A stretch of DNA of 64,000 bases from Candidatus Scalindua sediminis. GTDB lineage: Bacteria > Planctomycetota > Brocadiia > Brocadiales > Scalinduaceae. Of this stretch, positions 18,759-27,797 are shown piece after piece (position 1 is the stretch's first letter; each line of letters opens with the position of its first letter). Below the pieces are notes generated by a model that saw only the letters and a program-made list of their open reading frames with translations, had not been told where the DNA came from and ran no database searches. Location: the NCBI GenBank assembly GCA_008636105.1, contig VSDH01000009.1, forward strand, positions 28,954 to 92,953, written 5' to 3'. A program made the position numbers and the translations under genes.

Positions 18759-20474
18759 ATGGCAAATTTAACGAGAAAACAATATACGGATTTATACGGG
18801 CCCACGGTGGGTGATAAATTTAAGTTGGCTGACACTGAATTAGTGTGTGAAATCGAAAAAGATTATCGTGTGCCAGGTGATGAAGTAGTATTTGGTGGGG
18901 GTAAAACAATCCGAGAGGGAATGGGACAAAGTACTCAAACTAACAAAAGTGGGGCATTAGACCTTGTCATAACCAATGCAATTATTATAGATCCAATCCA
19001 AGGGGTTGTTGTAGGAGACATTGGAATCAAAGATGGAAAGATTACAGGTATAGGAAAGGCAGGTAATCCTGATATTATGGACGGTGTTCACTCAAATCTA
19101 ATTATAGGTTCTGGAACAGAAGTAATTGCAGGTGAGCACCTTATCGCTACTGCAGGCGGAATAGATGGACATATCCATATGGTATGCCCGCAACAGGTAT
19201 ACGATGGTTTATCAAATGGAATAACAACATTTGTAGGGGGTGGAACAGGGCCTGCAGAAGGAACGAAGGCCACCACGTGTACGCCGGGTCCGTGGAATAT
19301 TCAAAAGATGATTTTGGCTTGTGAGGGTTTGCCTGTTAATTGGGGTTTTAAAGGTAAGGGCAACTGTGCTCTACCAGAACCATTAATAGAACAATTGGAA
19401 GCAGGTGCCTGTGGACTAAAAGATCACGAAGACTGGGGCACAACACCAGCGGTATTAGACCAAAGTTTATCAGTGGCTGATAAATATGATATTCAGGTAT
19501 CAATTCATACTGACACCTTAAATGAGGCAGGATTTGTGGATGATTCAATCAAGGCTATCGATGGTAGAACTGTTCACACCTATCATACCGAAGGGGCAGG
19601 TGGAGGGCACGCCCCAGATATTATGCGTATAGCTGGAGAAAAGAATGTATTACCATCATCAACAAATCCCACAAGACCTTATACAATAAACACACTGGAT
19701 GAACACCTCGATATGTTAATGGTTTGTCACCATCTTAACCCCTCAATCCCAGAGGATGTGTCCTTTGCAGAGAGCCGTATTCGTGCGGAGACTATAGCGG
19801 CAGAAGATGTACTTCATGACCTTGGGATATTGAGTATGTATAGCTCAGATTCACAGGCAATGGGGAGGGTCGGTGAAAATTTTATTAAGGCTATTCAAAC
19901 TGCCGATAAGATGAAAAAACAGAGGGGGAAATTGAAAGAGGATGCACCGGGAAATGACAACTTCAGGGTCCTTCGCTATATTGCTAAATGTACCCTGAAT
20001 TATGCCATTTCGGATGGCTTTGCCCATGTGTTAGGTTCAATAGAACCAGGAAAGATTGCAGATATTGTTCTTTGGCCTATTGCCTTCTTTGGAGCAAAGC
20101 CGAAGATGGTCATTAAGGGCGGATTCGTGAATTGGGCCTTAATGGGGGATTCTAATGCCTCTATCCCCACACCGGAACCTGTTATTTACCGTCCTATGTT
20201 TGGCTCGTTCGGAGGAGCAATGCCGAAGACAAAGGTAACATTATTGTCAAAGGTGGCTGTTGAATTGGGTGTTCCTGAAAAAATTGGTATGCAAGGTGGA
20301 TACGTTGCTGTTGGGAATTGTAGGGGATTGACAAAATCCCATATGGTAAGAAATGATGTAGCTCCAAAAATAGAGATTGATCCTGAAACATATCAGGTAA
20401 AGATTGATGGAAATATTGCTACTTGCGAGCCGGCAAAGGAATTAGCACTGACACAGCTTTATTTTATTGTGTAA
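18759..20474 (+). CDS. ureC: Urease alpha subunit (catalytic)
   Basis: A 571-residue nickel urease catalytic subunit that hydrolyses urea to ammonia and carbamate. It starts [19 protein letters not shown]. The metal-site motifs are present: [14 protein letters not shown] (two nickel His), [13 protein letters not shown] (the Lys that is carbamylated), the His of [14 protein letters not shown], the second His cluster [15 protein letters not shown], and the flap His in [28 protein letters not shown] carries the last nickel Asp. The length equals the usual 565-575. I chose ATG 18759 because AAAAGG lies 8 nt before it. A GTG three codons earlier is less well placed. Confidence 0.97.
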   Translation: MANLTRKQYTDLYGPTVGDKFKLADTELVCEIEKDYRVPGDEVVFGGGKTIREGMGQSTQTNKSGALDLVITNAIIIDPIQGVVVGDIGIKDGKITGIGKAGNPDIMDGVHSNLIIGSGTEVIAGEHLIATAGGIDGHIHMVCPQQVYDGLSNGITTFVGGGTGPAEGTKATTCTPGPWNIQKMILACEGLPVNWGFKGKGNCALPEPLIEQLEAGACGLKDHEDWGTTPAVLDQSLSVADKYDIQVSIHTDTLNEAGFVDDSIKAIDGRTVHTYHTEGAGGGHAPDIMRIAGEKNVLPSSTNPTRPYTINTLDEHLDMLMVCHHLNPSIPEDVSFAESRIRAETIAAEDVLHDLGILSMYSSDSQAMGRVGENFIKAIQTADKMKKQRGKLKEDAPGNDNFRVLRYIAKCTLNYAISDGFAHVLGSIEPGKIADIVLWPIAFFGAKPKMVIKGGFVNWALMGDSNASIPTPEPVIYRPMFGSFGGAMPKTKVTLLSKVAVELGVPEKIGMQGGYVAVGNCRGLTKSHMVRNDVAPKIEIDPETYQVKIDGNIATCEPAKELALTQLYFIV

Positions 20475-20484
20475 AGGAGATTTC

Positions 20485-20817
20485 TTGAATATTAGACATG
20501 TAGTGGAGGCGTCAAACGTTGATGATAAAGGTTATGTGTTAGACCCCTCCGAGGTAAAGCACGGTGTTGTCAGAGCGGGAAAGATATGGGATTTAGCTGG
20601 TTTTATTGATCCCAGAACTCATCTAAACCTTGATTTTGTGGATCATCGGGTAACTAAATGTATTATTGCAGGTAGGTTTATTAAATATGCTCCTGTAAAA
20701 ATAAAGCAGGATGGATTTGTTTTTGCGCACGTTAAAAACGAAAGTTACGAACACCTTGGATTTGTAGACATTGATGAACGAAGGATTGAATGGATGAAAA
20801 GGTGCCAAATAAAATAA
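20485..20817 (+). CDS. Unknown small protein between ureC and ureE
   Basis: A 110-residue protein read from a TTG start with an AAAGGAG site 6 nt before it. The site overlaps the ureC stop, so translation is probably coupled to ureC. It has no signal or membrane helix. It is rich in Val, His and charged residues, with FIDPRTHLNLDFVDHRVTKC in the centre and FAHVKNESYEHLGFVDIDE near the end. I do not recognise a family, and no standard urease gene (UreH/UreD, UreI, UreJ, UreT) has this size and sequence. Its position suggests a urease assembly or regulation role, which is inference only. Confidence 0.75.
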   Translation: MNIRHVVEASNVDDKGYVLDPSEVKHGVVRAGKIWDLAGFIDPRTHLNLDFVDHRVTKCIIAGRFIKYAPVKIKQDGFVFAHVKNESYEHLGFVDIDERRIEWMKRCQIK

Positions 20818-21259
20818 GTTATTACAAGAGTAATAATACAATATAATTAATATTGCGCGGAGTTTTAGATAAACATTAAACTTCAAACTATCTCTGACTT
20901 TATCAATGTCTCTTTTCTAAACCTTAGCAGCGTTCCACGGACTTGCCCGTGGGTCTTTCAAAGACTACTTATTTTTCAAGTTACAACATCTGCCTCATCG
21001 GGTATGCCGGAAGCACGAAATGTTCAGCGCAAACTTTGGATCAAACGATATTGAACTGGGCAGTCTTTCCGAGGCAGTTATGCAATTCAGCAATTCCTCA
21101 AAATAATTTCCCTGCATGGCTAATAAACATCAATGACAAAGCCATTTGCTTTTTGCTAAAGCAAGAGTTAGAATTACTAAGAAACTTATTCCTGAACAAG
21201 AACATGTTTAAAAGATTTTTTTGCCTTAAAATTTCTCAAATCCTTAGAGGAAAATAACC
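20818..21259. other. Gap within the urease cluster
   Basis: About 440 bp that interrupt the otherwise tight urease cluster. A GC-rich hairpin CCACGG-ACTTGC-CCGTGG lies near 20935-20952. Weak frames on the plus strand have low coding character, and one reads ELGSLSEAVMQFSNSSK and then stops. It may be a decayed insertion. I see no gene. Confidence 0.5.
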
Positions 21260-21814
21260 ATGTTGATTATTAATGAAATTTTGGGAAATATTAATACCGA
21301 CGGGAAGTGGGAAAAACTGTATAACATAATGAACCGTGATAATCATGTGCATACGATAATGATTACACGTCTAGAATCAGAAAGATGTCGTTTATTTAAG
21401 AGGCTACCTGAACTTAACGAAGAGATGGGCATTAACCTCAAAAGAGGTATGGTATTGTGCGATGGAGATGTTCTATATTATAAAAGAGGGGAAAAGATGT
21501 TTGTTGCAAAGATTGAGGCAGAGGAGATGATGGTACTTCATTTTGTAGAAAAATTTCATGAAGACAAAATGCTTGAGTTGGCCGTTAAATTGGGTCATGC
21601 GATTGGTAATCAGCACTGGCAAATGAAGGTTGTTGGAGGAAAGATATATGTTCCGATAATGATCGACAAAAAAGTAATGGAATCAGTCATTAAAACGCAT
21701 AATATTCCAGGTGTTAAATATTATTTTGAGGAAGAGGTGGGGGAACAGATATTTAGTGGGAAATGCAGACTCTTACAAAACACATCACACGACCACCATC
21801 AGCACAAACATTAA
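21260..21814 (+). CDS. ureE: Urease accessory protein UreE (nickel chaperone)
   Basis: A 184-residue UreE, the metallochaperone that supplies nickel to apo-urease. It shows LESERCRLFKRLPE in the N-terminal peptide-binding domain, GHAIGNQHWQMKVVGG in the metal-binding domain with the conserved His, and a His-rich tail (SHDHHQHKH) for extra metal binding. It starts with a simple ATG after AGAGGAAAA. It overlaps nothing but is followed 18 nt later by ureF. Confidence 0.93.
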   Translation: MLIINEILGNINTDGKWEKLYNIMNRDNHVHTIMITRLESERCRLFKRLPELNEEMGINLKRGMVLCDGDVLYYKRGEKMFVAKIEAEEMMVLHFVEKFHEDKMLELAVKLGHAIGNQHWQMKVVGGKIYVPIMIDKKVMESVIKTHNIPGVKYYFEEEVGEQIFSGKCRLLQNTSHDHHQHKH

Positions 21815-21831
21815 GGAAAGGATACTTAATA

Positions 21832-22572
21832 GTGAGTATTGACGGCAAAGAAACACCATTAACATATGATGTACAAGAAACCCATTTAAAATCATTTGTG
21901 AAGGCACTTCAGATATCTGATTCTTTCTTCCCAGTTGGTATGTATAATTTTTCTCATGGCTTGGAGTCGTTTGTTCAGGCAAATATAGTAAAAGATGTAG
22001 ATGATGTTGTCTTTTTGCTTAATGATATTCTTTCCCATCAGATTGCTCCTGCCGATTGTGTTGCACTGGCCAATGCTTATAGGGCGACTGAACAGTCTGA
22101 TTTAAATAAGCTTTTACTCGTGGATGAAATGCTTTATACAATGAAACTGTCAACAGAAAACAGGGAAGGTTCTGTAAAGACAGGCAAGTGTATGCTATCC
22201 AATCTCCTTTTAATGATTCCTGGCAGCTTAATACTCCGTGATTTTAACGAAACAATCTCTACGGGAGCCAGCCCAGGAAACTACTCTGTAATACTGGGCT
22301 TAGGTGGATATTTATTGGGGATATCGTGCTCCGAAACAATGATGATTGAATTGTATTCCTTTAGCGTTAGCTTTGTTGGGGCAGCAATGAGGCTCGTTAA
22401 AATGGATCACTATACAGCAATCAACATAATCAATGAATTGCACCCTTTATTAGTGGATATTATAAAAAATAATATACACAAGGTCCCGGACGAGATGTAT
22501 TCCTGTGCACCTTTGGTAGATATTATGTCAATAAAACATGAACGAGCAACTACTCGAATGTTTTTGAGTTAA
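21832..22572 (+). CDS. ureF: Urease accessory protein UreF
   Basis: A 246-residue UreF. It helps UreD and UreG to load nickel and CO2 into urease. Family motifs seen are LQISDSFFPVGMYNFSHGLE near the N-terminus, NREGSVKTGKCML in the middle, and an SFSVSFVGAAMRL helix. The start is GTG at 21832 with AAGGAAAGG upstream. Frames further upstream overlap ureE and have no site. Confidence 0.93.
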   Translation: MSIDGKETPLTYDVQETHLKSFVKALQISDSFFPVGMYNFSHGLESFVQANIVKDVDDVVFLLNDILSHQIAPADCVALANAYRATEQSDLNKLLLVDEMLYTMKLSTENREGSVKTGKCMLSNLLLMIPGSLILRDFNETISTGASPGNYSVILGLGGYLLGISCSETMMIELYSFSVSFVGAAMRLVKMDHYTAINIINELHPLLVDIIKNNIHKVPDEMYSCAPLVDIMSIKHERATTRMFLS

Positions 22573-22689
22573 TCCACAGTGTCTTTAAAACACCAGGTGT
22601 ATATAATAATTTGTCTTATCTCACAAAATTCTATTTTCAAATTAAGAGACTTCAGCCTGATGAATTAAAGTTACATTTCTATAGGAGGA

Positions 22690-23316
22690 GTGTTGATAGA
22701 AGGCAAGATTCCACGGGTAGGAGTGGGTGGTCCTGTAGGTTCTGGTAAAACTGCACTTATAGAGGCGGTAGTACCTGTATTGGTGGAAAATGGATATAAG
22801 CCGCTTATCCTAACCAATGACATTGTCACAAAGGAGGATGCAGAACACGTAAAAAAGACGCTGCAGGGAATTATTCCTGCTGAACGTGTTTTTGGTGTTG
22901 AGACAGGAGGGTGTCCTCATACGGCAGTACGGGAAGACCCCAGCATGAATCTAGTAGCGATAGCGGAAATGGAACGAAAATTTCCAGATTCTCATATACT
23001 TTTTGTTGAAACTGGAGGGGATAATCTGACACTAACATTTAGTTCTGCATTAGTAGATTATTACATTTATGTGATTGATGTAGCTGCTGGTGAGAAGATT
23101 CCTCGCAAAAACGGTCCTGCTATTACTCAATCCGATCTGTTGATTATTAATAAGATTGATCTGGCTCCATTTGTAAATGCAGATTTAAAAATAATGGAGC
23201 GTGATTCAAAGATGATGAGAAAAGACAAACCTTTTATCTTTACTAATTGTCATACCAAAGAAGGAATAGACGCTGTTTATCAATTAATTAAAAAAGAGGT
23301 ACTTTTTGAGGGCTAA
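22690..23316 (+). CDS. ureG: Urease accessory GTPase UreG
   Basis: A 208-residue SIMIBI-class GTPase that drives nickel insertion into urease. The P-loop is GPVGSGKT (residues about 16-23), with the metal-binding CPH in ETGGCPHTAVRED, the Walker B ILFVETGGDNL and the guanine motif INKIDLAP. The start may be GTG 22690 or, with better spacing from AGGAGG, TTG 22693. Confidence 0.96.
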   Translation: MLIEGKIPRVGVGGPVGSGKTALIEAVVPVLVENGYKPLILTNDIVTKEDAEHVKKTLQGIIPAERVFGVETGGCPHTAVREDPSMNLVAIAEMERKFPDSHILFVETGGDNLTLTFSSALVDYYIYVIDVAAGEKIPRKNGPAITQSDLLIINKIDLAPFVNADLKIMERDSKMMRKDKPFIFTNCHTKEGIDAVYQLIKKEVLFEG

Positions 23317-23328
23317 TATCCGTATAAA

Positions 23329-24267
23329 ATGCTAAAATATCCCGTTGTTGATACACACGATTATTATACTCCTGTAAAAATTCCATCAGAAATTAGCCCA
23401 TATGGCTTAGAAATTCCACCACTCAATGTTGGGCAGGCAGGCAAGGTTGGATTGCTGGTTTTAGTCTTAGAAAATAAAGAAGGAAAGACGACACTTGTAG
23501 AAAATTATCATAAAGTTCCATTACAGGTCCAAAAAGCTCTTTATATTGATGAGAATATGCCCCATATGCCTTATATCTATATTATGAGCCCAGGTGGTGG
23601 AATACTACAAGGAGATAGAATAAGAATAGACATACATGGACATGAAAACACCGCGTTTCATATTACGACCCAAGCCGCAACAAAGATTTACCGCATGGAA
23701 AAGAACTATGCTACACAGATGCTTAATATAACACTGGACAAGGGGGCTTATGCAGAATTACTACCCGATATAATTATCCCCTACCGAAATTCTCGTTTTT
23801 ACCAGGAAGTTAATTTGAAAATTCACGAAGATGCAACTTGCCTTTATAGTGAGATACTGATGCCTGGGCGTATAGCTAGTGGAGAATCATTTCTATATGA
23901 AATATTTTATTCGCGTTTTCAGGCGACCAATTTATCAGGGAATTTTAGATGTATAGATCATATGGTTTTTTCACCGAAGCAAAGCAACCCTAAGTCACTT
24001 GGTATAATGGGTAATTGGGAAGTTGTGGCAAATCTTTATTTGTTAACTAAGAAAATCGAAAGTAGAAAATTGAATGATGAAATAGAAAATACGATTCAAA
24101 ATACTGATAATGTGTGCTTTGCTTCTTGTGCGCTTCCTCGTTTGGATGGTATTATTATACGCATACTAGGCAAAAAATCGAACGATGTGGTCACTGTTTG
24201 TAGACAGATATGGAATATTATTCGAATAAAATTACATGGAAAGCCTGCTCCAGACTTAAGAAAATAA
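23329..24267 (+). CDS. ureD: Urease accessory protein UreD (UreH)
   Basis: A 312-residue UreD, which binds apo-urease as a scaffold for UreF and UreG. Diagnostic segments are SPGGGILQGDRIRIDI, HITTQAATKIYRM and the later LPDIIIPYRNSRFYQEVNL. It is 12 nt after ureG and has no ATG alternatives upstream. The C-terminal region is more divergent than in gammaproteobacterial UreD. Confidence 0.92.
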   Translation: MLKYPVVDTHDYYTPVKIPSEISPYGLEIPPLNVGQAGKVGLLVLVLENKEGKTTLVENYHKVPLQVQKALYIDENMPHMPYIYIMSPGGGILQGDRIRIDIHGHENTAFHITTQAATKIYRMEKNYATQMLNITLDKGAYAELLPDIIIPYRNSRFYQEVNLKIHEDATCLYSEILMPGRIASGESFLYEIFYSRFQATNLSGNFRCIDHMVFSPKQSNPKSLGIMGNWEVVANLYLLTKKIESRKLNDEIENTIQNTDNVCFASCALPRLDGIIIRILGKKSNDVVTVCRQIWNIIRIKLHGKPAPDLRK

Positions 24268-24308
24268 AAAATGATGTTATAAATTAAGTTTTATATAAGG
24301 AAATATCA

Positions 24309-25877
24309 ATGACAGAACAAAAACCAGGTAATGTTCAAGTACAAAGAATGGAAAATACAGCCCTTGAAAATAATTGCACTGCAGTTTTATCTATAGCTGA
24401 TACTGTACGAACTACACTAGGACCAAAAGGATTGGACAAATTACTCGTGGATGAATTAGGTAACCGTTTTATTACAAACGATGGGGCAACCATAATGCTA
24501 TCGATCAAAACGATTCATCCTGTAGCAAAATTGGTTGTAGAAATTGCAGACAGGCAAGAAGCGAAGGCAGGAGATGGTACGACCACTGCCGTTATATTGG
24601 CTGCAGAAATGATAAAGGAGGGCAAAAGACTAATTGCTGATATGGGCATCCATCCTACATTGATTGTAAGAGGCATAGAGTTAGGGATTCAGCGTTCTAT
24701 TGAGCTTTTCAAACAGATGGCTGTAAAGATTAATATGAAAGATGCTCGTCTTGCTCAAGTGATTTCAACGGCAGCTGGAAGTAGAATGGATGGAAACCAA
24801 GTTGTATCTTTAGTGAGTGAAGCCCTTAACATTCTGAAAAATCCAAAGGGAAAAAAGGGAATGGTTAACTTAAAAAAAAGTATATTCTTAATTAATAAAC
24901 CCGGGCTGGAGGATATGGTTTTCGATGGAATCGTTATTCAAAGGCAGCTCTTTGATCAGCAAATACCTGATCGTTTGGATAATGTTAAAGCGATTCTTCT
25001 TAAGATGGATTTGAAAGAGATTAAGGAATCATGGATCAAAGAGATGAGAAACTATGACGAAATTGTGCGGATGAAAGAAAGTCAAACAAAAATGACAAAA
25101 GAGATTTCTGATAGTATATGTATGACAGGTGCAGATATTGTATTTATAACCTCTGCCCATACGGATGACCTCCTCTTATCCAATCTTCTTGAGAAGAATA
25201 TCCTGCTAATACATGTCTCTAACGAAGAACTTCTAAATATTGCAAATGCTTTAGATATACAAGTGGCCAGAAGAAAAGAGGATATGGGAAAAATTTCAAT
25301 GGGCACTTTAAAGAGTGTGTGTTACGACGAAGAAAGTGGATTATTGTTCTTTGAAAATCACGCACAGCGAAAAATGGTGACAATTATTATCGGCGGTGTT
25401 ACAAAAGTAACATCTCAGGAGCGATGGCGTGCTGTGAAGGATGGTATTTCAGCAGCGCAGTCTGCATTGAACGATGGTATTGTAGCAGGAGGAGGAGCTG
25501 CAGAACTTTGCATAAGTGAGAAATTGAAAGAGGAAAACCTGAATGGTGGAGTAGATTCTATAGGTATTGAAGTAGTCGCACATGCCCTTTCTAGTATTAT
25601 GCGTCAAATACTTACAAATGCGGGCTTCAATGGCTTTGAAAAAATGACGGAGATCAGAAATAAATCCGGAGAATATGGAATAGATATTAGTACGGGAAAG
25701 GAAGAAGATATGTTTGAAGCCGGTGTTATTGACTCTGCAGGGATTAAGATTAATGCCTTGAAATCGGCAGCTGAAATCGTCAAAGCTGTTTTGCGTATTG
25801 ACCGTATACTAATTGCCAGTTCTCCACATAATGCGGTTGTCGGAAACCCTGTAAATGAAACAGATCCAAAAATATAA
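24309..25877 (+). CDS. Thermosome-like (group II/III) chaperonin
   Basis: A 522-residue chaperonin of the archaeal/eukaryotic TCP-1 type, not GroEL. The ATP site shows TTLGPKGLDKLLVDE, ITNDGATIM, AGDGTTTAV and IVAGGGAAEL. The apical region has GIVIQRQLFDQQIPDRLDNV, like the thermosome helical-protrusion start, so the ring carries its own lid and needs no GroES. The end (FEAGVIDSAGIKINALKSAA) is also thermosome-like, and no GGM tail is present. Bacterial examples of such proteins are known as group III chaperonins and are rare. It lies 41 nt after ureD in the same direction, so it may be co-transcribed and help fold urease or the neighbouring transporters. Substrate is inferred from position only. 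Confidence 0.92.
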   Translation: MTEQKPGNVQVQRMENTALENNCTAVLSIADTVRTTLGPKGLDKLLVDELGNRFITNDGATIMLSIKTIHPVAKLVVEIADRQEAKAGDGTTTAVILAAEMIKEGKRLIADMGIHPTLIVRGIELGIQRSIELFKQMAVKINMKDARLAQVISTAAGSRMDGNQVVSLVSEALNILKNPKGKKGMVNLKKSIFLINKPGLEDMVFDGIVIQRQLFDQQIPDRLDNVKAILLKMDLKEIKESWIKEMRNYDEIVRMKESQTKMTKEISDSICMTGADIVFITSAHTDDLLLSNLLEKNILLIHVSNEELLNIANALDIQVARRKEDMGKISMGTLKSVCYDEESGLLFFENHAQRKMVTIIIGGVTKVTSQERWRAVKDGISAAQSALNDGIVAGGGAAELCISEKLKEENLNGGVDSIGIEVVAHALSSIMRQILTNAGFNGFEKMTEIRNKSGEYGIDISTGKEEDMFEAGVIDSAGIKINALKSAAEIVKAVLRIDRILIASSPHNAVVGNPVNETDPKI

Positions 25878-25912
25878 ATAGATAAAGGGATTTATTTAGG
25901 CGATATTTACTT

Positions 25913-27760
25913 ATGCTAACACACGAAGAAGTTAAATATGTACTTCCATATCAATCTGTATATTATATTATAGCGACTTTTGGGGTTATTTTTTTGATAT
26001 TTAGTGTTCTTTGGTGGAAAATTATCAAAAAAGTACCTTACAATAATACCGCCGAATGGTTTTTATCTGCGGGCAGAAATATGAAGGGAGGGATAGTAAC
26101 AGCTTCTATTGTTAGCACATGGACATGGGCCGCAACCATTATGGTTTCCTCAAAGATGGGTTATATTTACGGTATCAGTGGTCCATACTGGTATGCCGCC
26201 GGAGCAACAATACCCATCCTTTTGTTTAGTGTCATAGCCGTTTATGTGAAAAAGTTAGCGCCACAAGTACATACATTTCCCGAGTTAATTCTGTCCCGGT
26301 ATGATAAAAAAACCCATTGGATTATGATTATTATAGGCTTGTTGGCCTGCACCATAGTAACCACCATGGTAATATTAGGGGGGGCCTTAGCCTTAAACGT
26401 TTTAACAGGCATCAACATAAAAATTGCCGTTCTCGTAATCCCTTTGGCGTTTTGTTTTTACAGCTCTATTGCAGGTTTAAGAGGTTCTATCATTACAGAC
26501 TATATTCAGATTGCCATCATCTTAGTAATTGTTTTGGGATTATCTATACTTTTTTATTATAAATACGGCGACTTTGGTGTACGCCAGATGTTAGAAAACA
26601 TTCCCAACAGAGAAAGATTAGTTACTATTACGGCTCTCTCTGGAGTCATGTTTGGCATAATCAATACGATTGGAAACTTTGGAACAGTTTTTTTAGATCA
26701 AACTTATTGGCAAAGAGCGATTGCCGTTAACTATAAGTCTGCTGGTAGCTGTTTTTTTACGGCAGGATTAGCGTGGTTTGCAATACCCGTTTGTATTGCA
26801 ACAGTTTTAGGGGTTGGTGGGTTATTATTAGGTATCAATGTCAGTGATTCTACAATGATAGCTCCATTAACGGCTTACAATATCTCAGGCAATATCGGAG
26901 GTATTGCCTTTTTAGTAATGCTTTTCATGGCTATTATTTCGACTGGAAATTCTGAATCGGTTGCTGTGGCCTCTATAATTGCAAACGACATATATCGTAT
27001 AAACATAAAGCCACAAGCTACAGACAAACAGATACTTAGAGTTTGTCGTCTTACAACGTGCCTTTTTGGCATTATCGTAGGAATTTTGAGTTTTATCCTT
27101 TTTTCGATAGGCATTAAGGTTTATTTTCTATACCTTGCTATGGGAATCTTCCTGGGTTCTGCAGTATTTCCTATCATTTTGGGAATTATGTGGAAAAGGA
27201 TATCTTCCTTTGGTGCATTTTGGGGGACATTACTGGGGCTTATTAGTGGAATTATTGTATGGATAATCATGGCTAGTGTTCAAGGCGAAGGCTCATTAAT
27301 TGTGGCGATAAGTAAAATATTACCTATAGCTTATGCAAATTGTACAGTTGTTTTGGTTAGTGGAATTGTTTGTCTAATTGATGGTTATCTGTTAAATAAC
27401 AACCATTTTGATTTTTCCAAGATTCAACTAAGAATAAGTTCATTCCTGCAAAGACATGAAGTTGAAGAAATGAAAGGGCTTAGGCCTATAGTAAAGCATA
27501 GCTATTTTAAAAATATCAATAGCTATTTCAAAAAAGATGGACGGAAAATCATATTGTGGGCAATCTATATTTCCTTAGCTGTGGAAATTATTTTCCCTGG
27601 AATCATGTATCTTTCAGGTTTTACTTTTAATGGGGGGTTTTTTAGCTATTGGATTATTGGGACACTTGTGTGGCTTGCATTTTCTACTGGATATACCATT
27701 CTTATACCAATTATTGATTTCTTTCAAGTGGATGAACCAGTAGAGTTATATTATGAATAA
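25913..27760 (+). CDS. Sodium:solute symporter, DUR3-like urea transporter
   Basis: A 615-residue membrane protein of the SSS family with about 13-15 hydrophobic helices. Urea-transporter-like features are STWTWAATIMVSSKMGY, the ISGPYWYAAGATIPI segment, AGLRGSIITDYIQIAIILV and FLDQTYWQRAIAV. These resemble the fungal/plant DUR3 family, which takes up urea at low concentration. It follows the chaperonin by 35 nt and precedes the two-component genes. It gives the cell a second urea uptake route beside UrtABCDE. Substrate is by family and context. Confidence 0.85.
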   Translation: MLTHEEVKYVLPYQSVYYIIATFGVIFLIFSVLWWKIIKKVPYNNTAEWFLSAGRNMKGGIVTASIVSTWTWAATIMVSSKMGYIYGISGPYWYAAGATIPILLFSVIAVYVKKLAPQVHTFPELILSRYDKKTHWIMIIIGLLACTIVTTMVILGGALALNVLTGINIKIAVLVIPLAFCFYSSIAGLRGSIITDYIQIAIILVIVLGLSILFYYKYGDFGVRQMLENIPNRERLVTITALSGVMFGIINTIGNFGTVFLDQTYWQRAIAVNYKSAGSCFFTAGLAWFAIPVCIATVLGVGGLLLGINVSDSTMIAPLTAYNISGNIGGIAFLVMLFMAIISTGNSESVAVASIIANDIYRINIKPQATDKQILRVCRLTTCLFGIIVGILSFILFSIGIKVYFLYLAMGIFLGSAVFPIILGIMWKRISSFGAFWGTLLGLISGIIVWIIMASVQGEGSLIVAISKILPIAYANCTVVLVSGIVCLIDGYLLNNNHFDFSKIQLRISSFLQRHEVEEMKGLRPIVKHSYFKNINSYFKKDGRKIILWAIYISLAVEIIFPGIMYLSGFTFNGGFFSYWIIGTLVWLAFSTGYTILIPIIDFFQVDEPVELYYE

Positions 27761-27797
27761 ATCTCAAGTAAAGTGTAAATTTTAAAGGTATATAAAA

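Noticed and set aside
20943..21257. Possible 104-residue gene in the urease gap
   Set aside because: Its sequence is low in coding character and has no ribosome site, and other frames look equally plausible or implausible.
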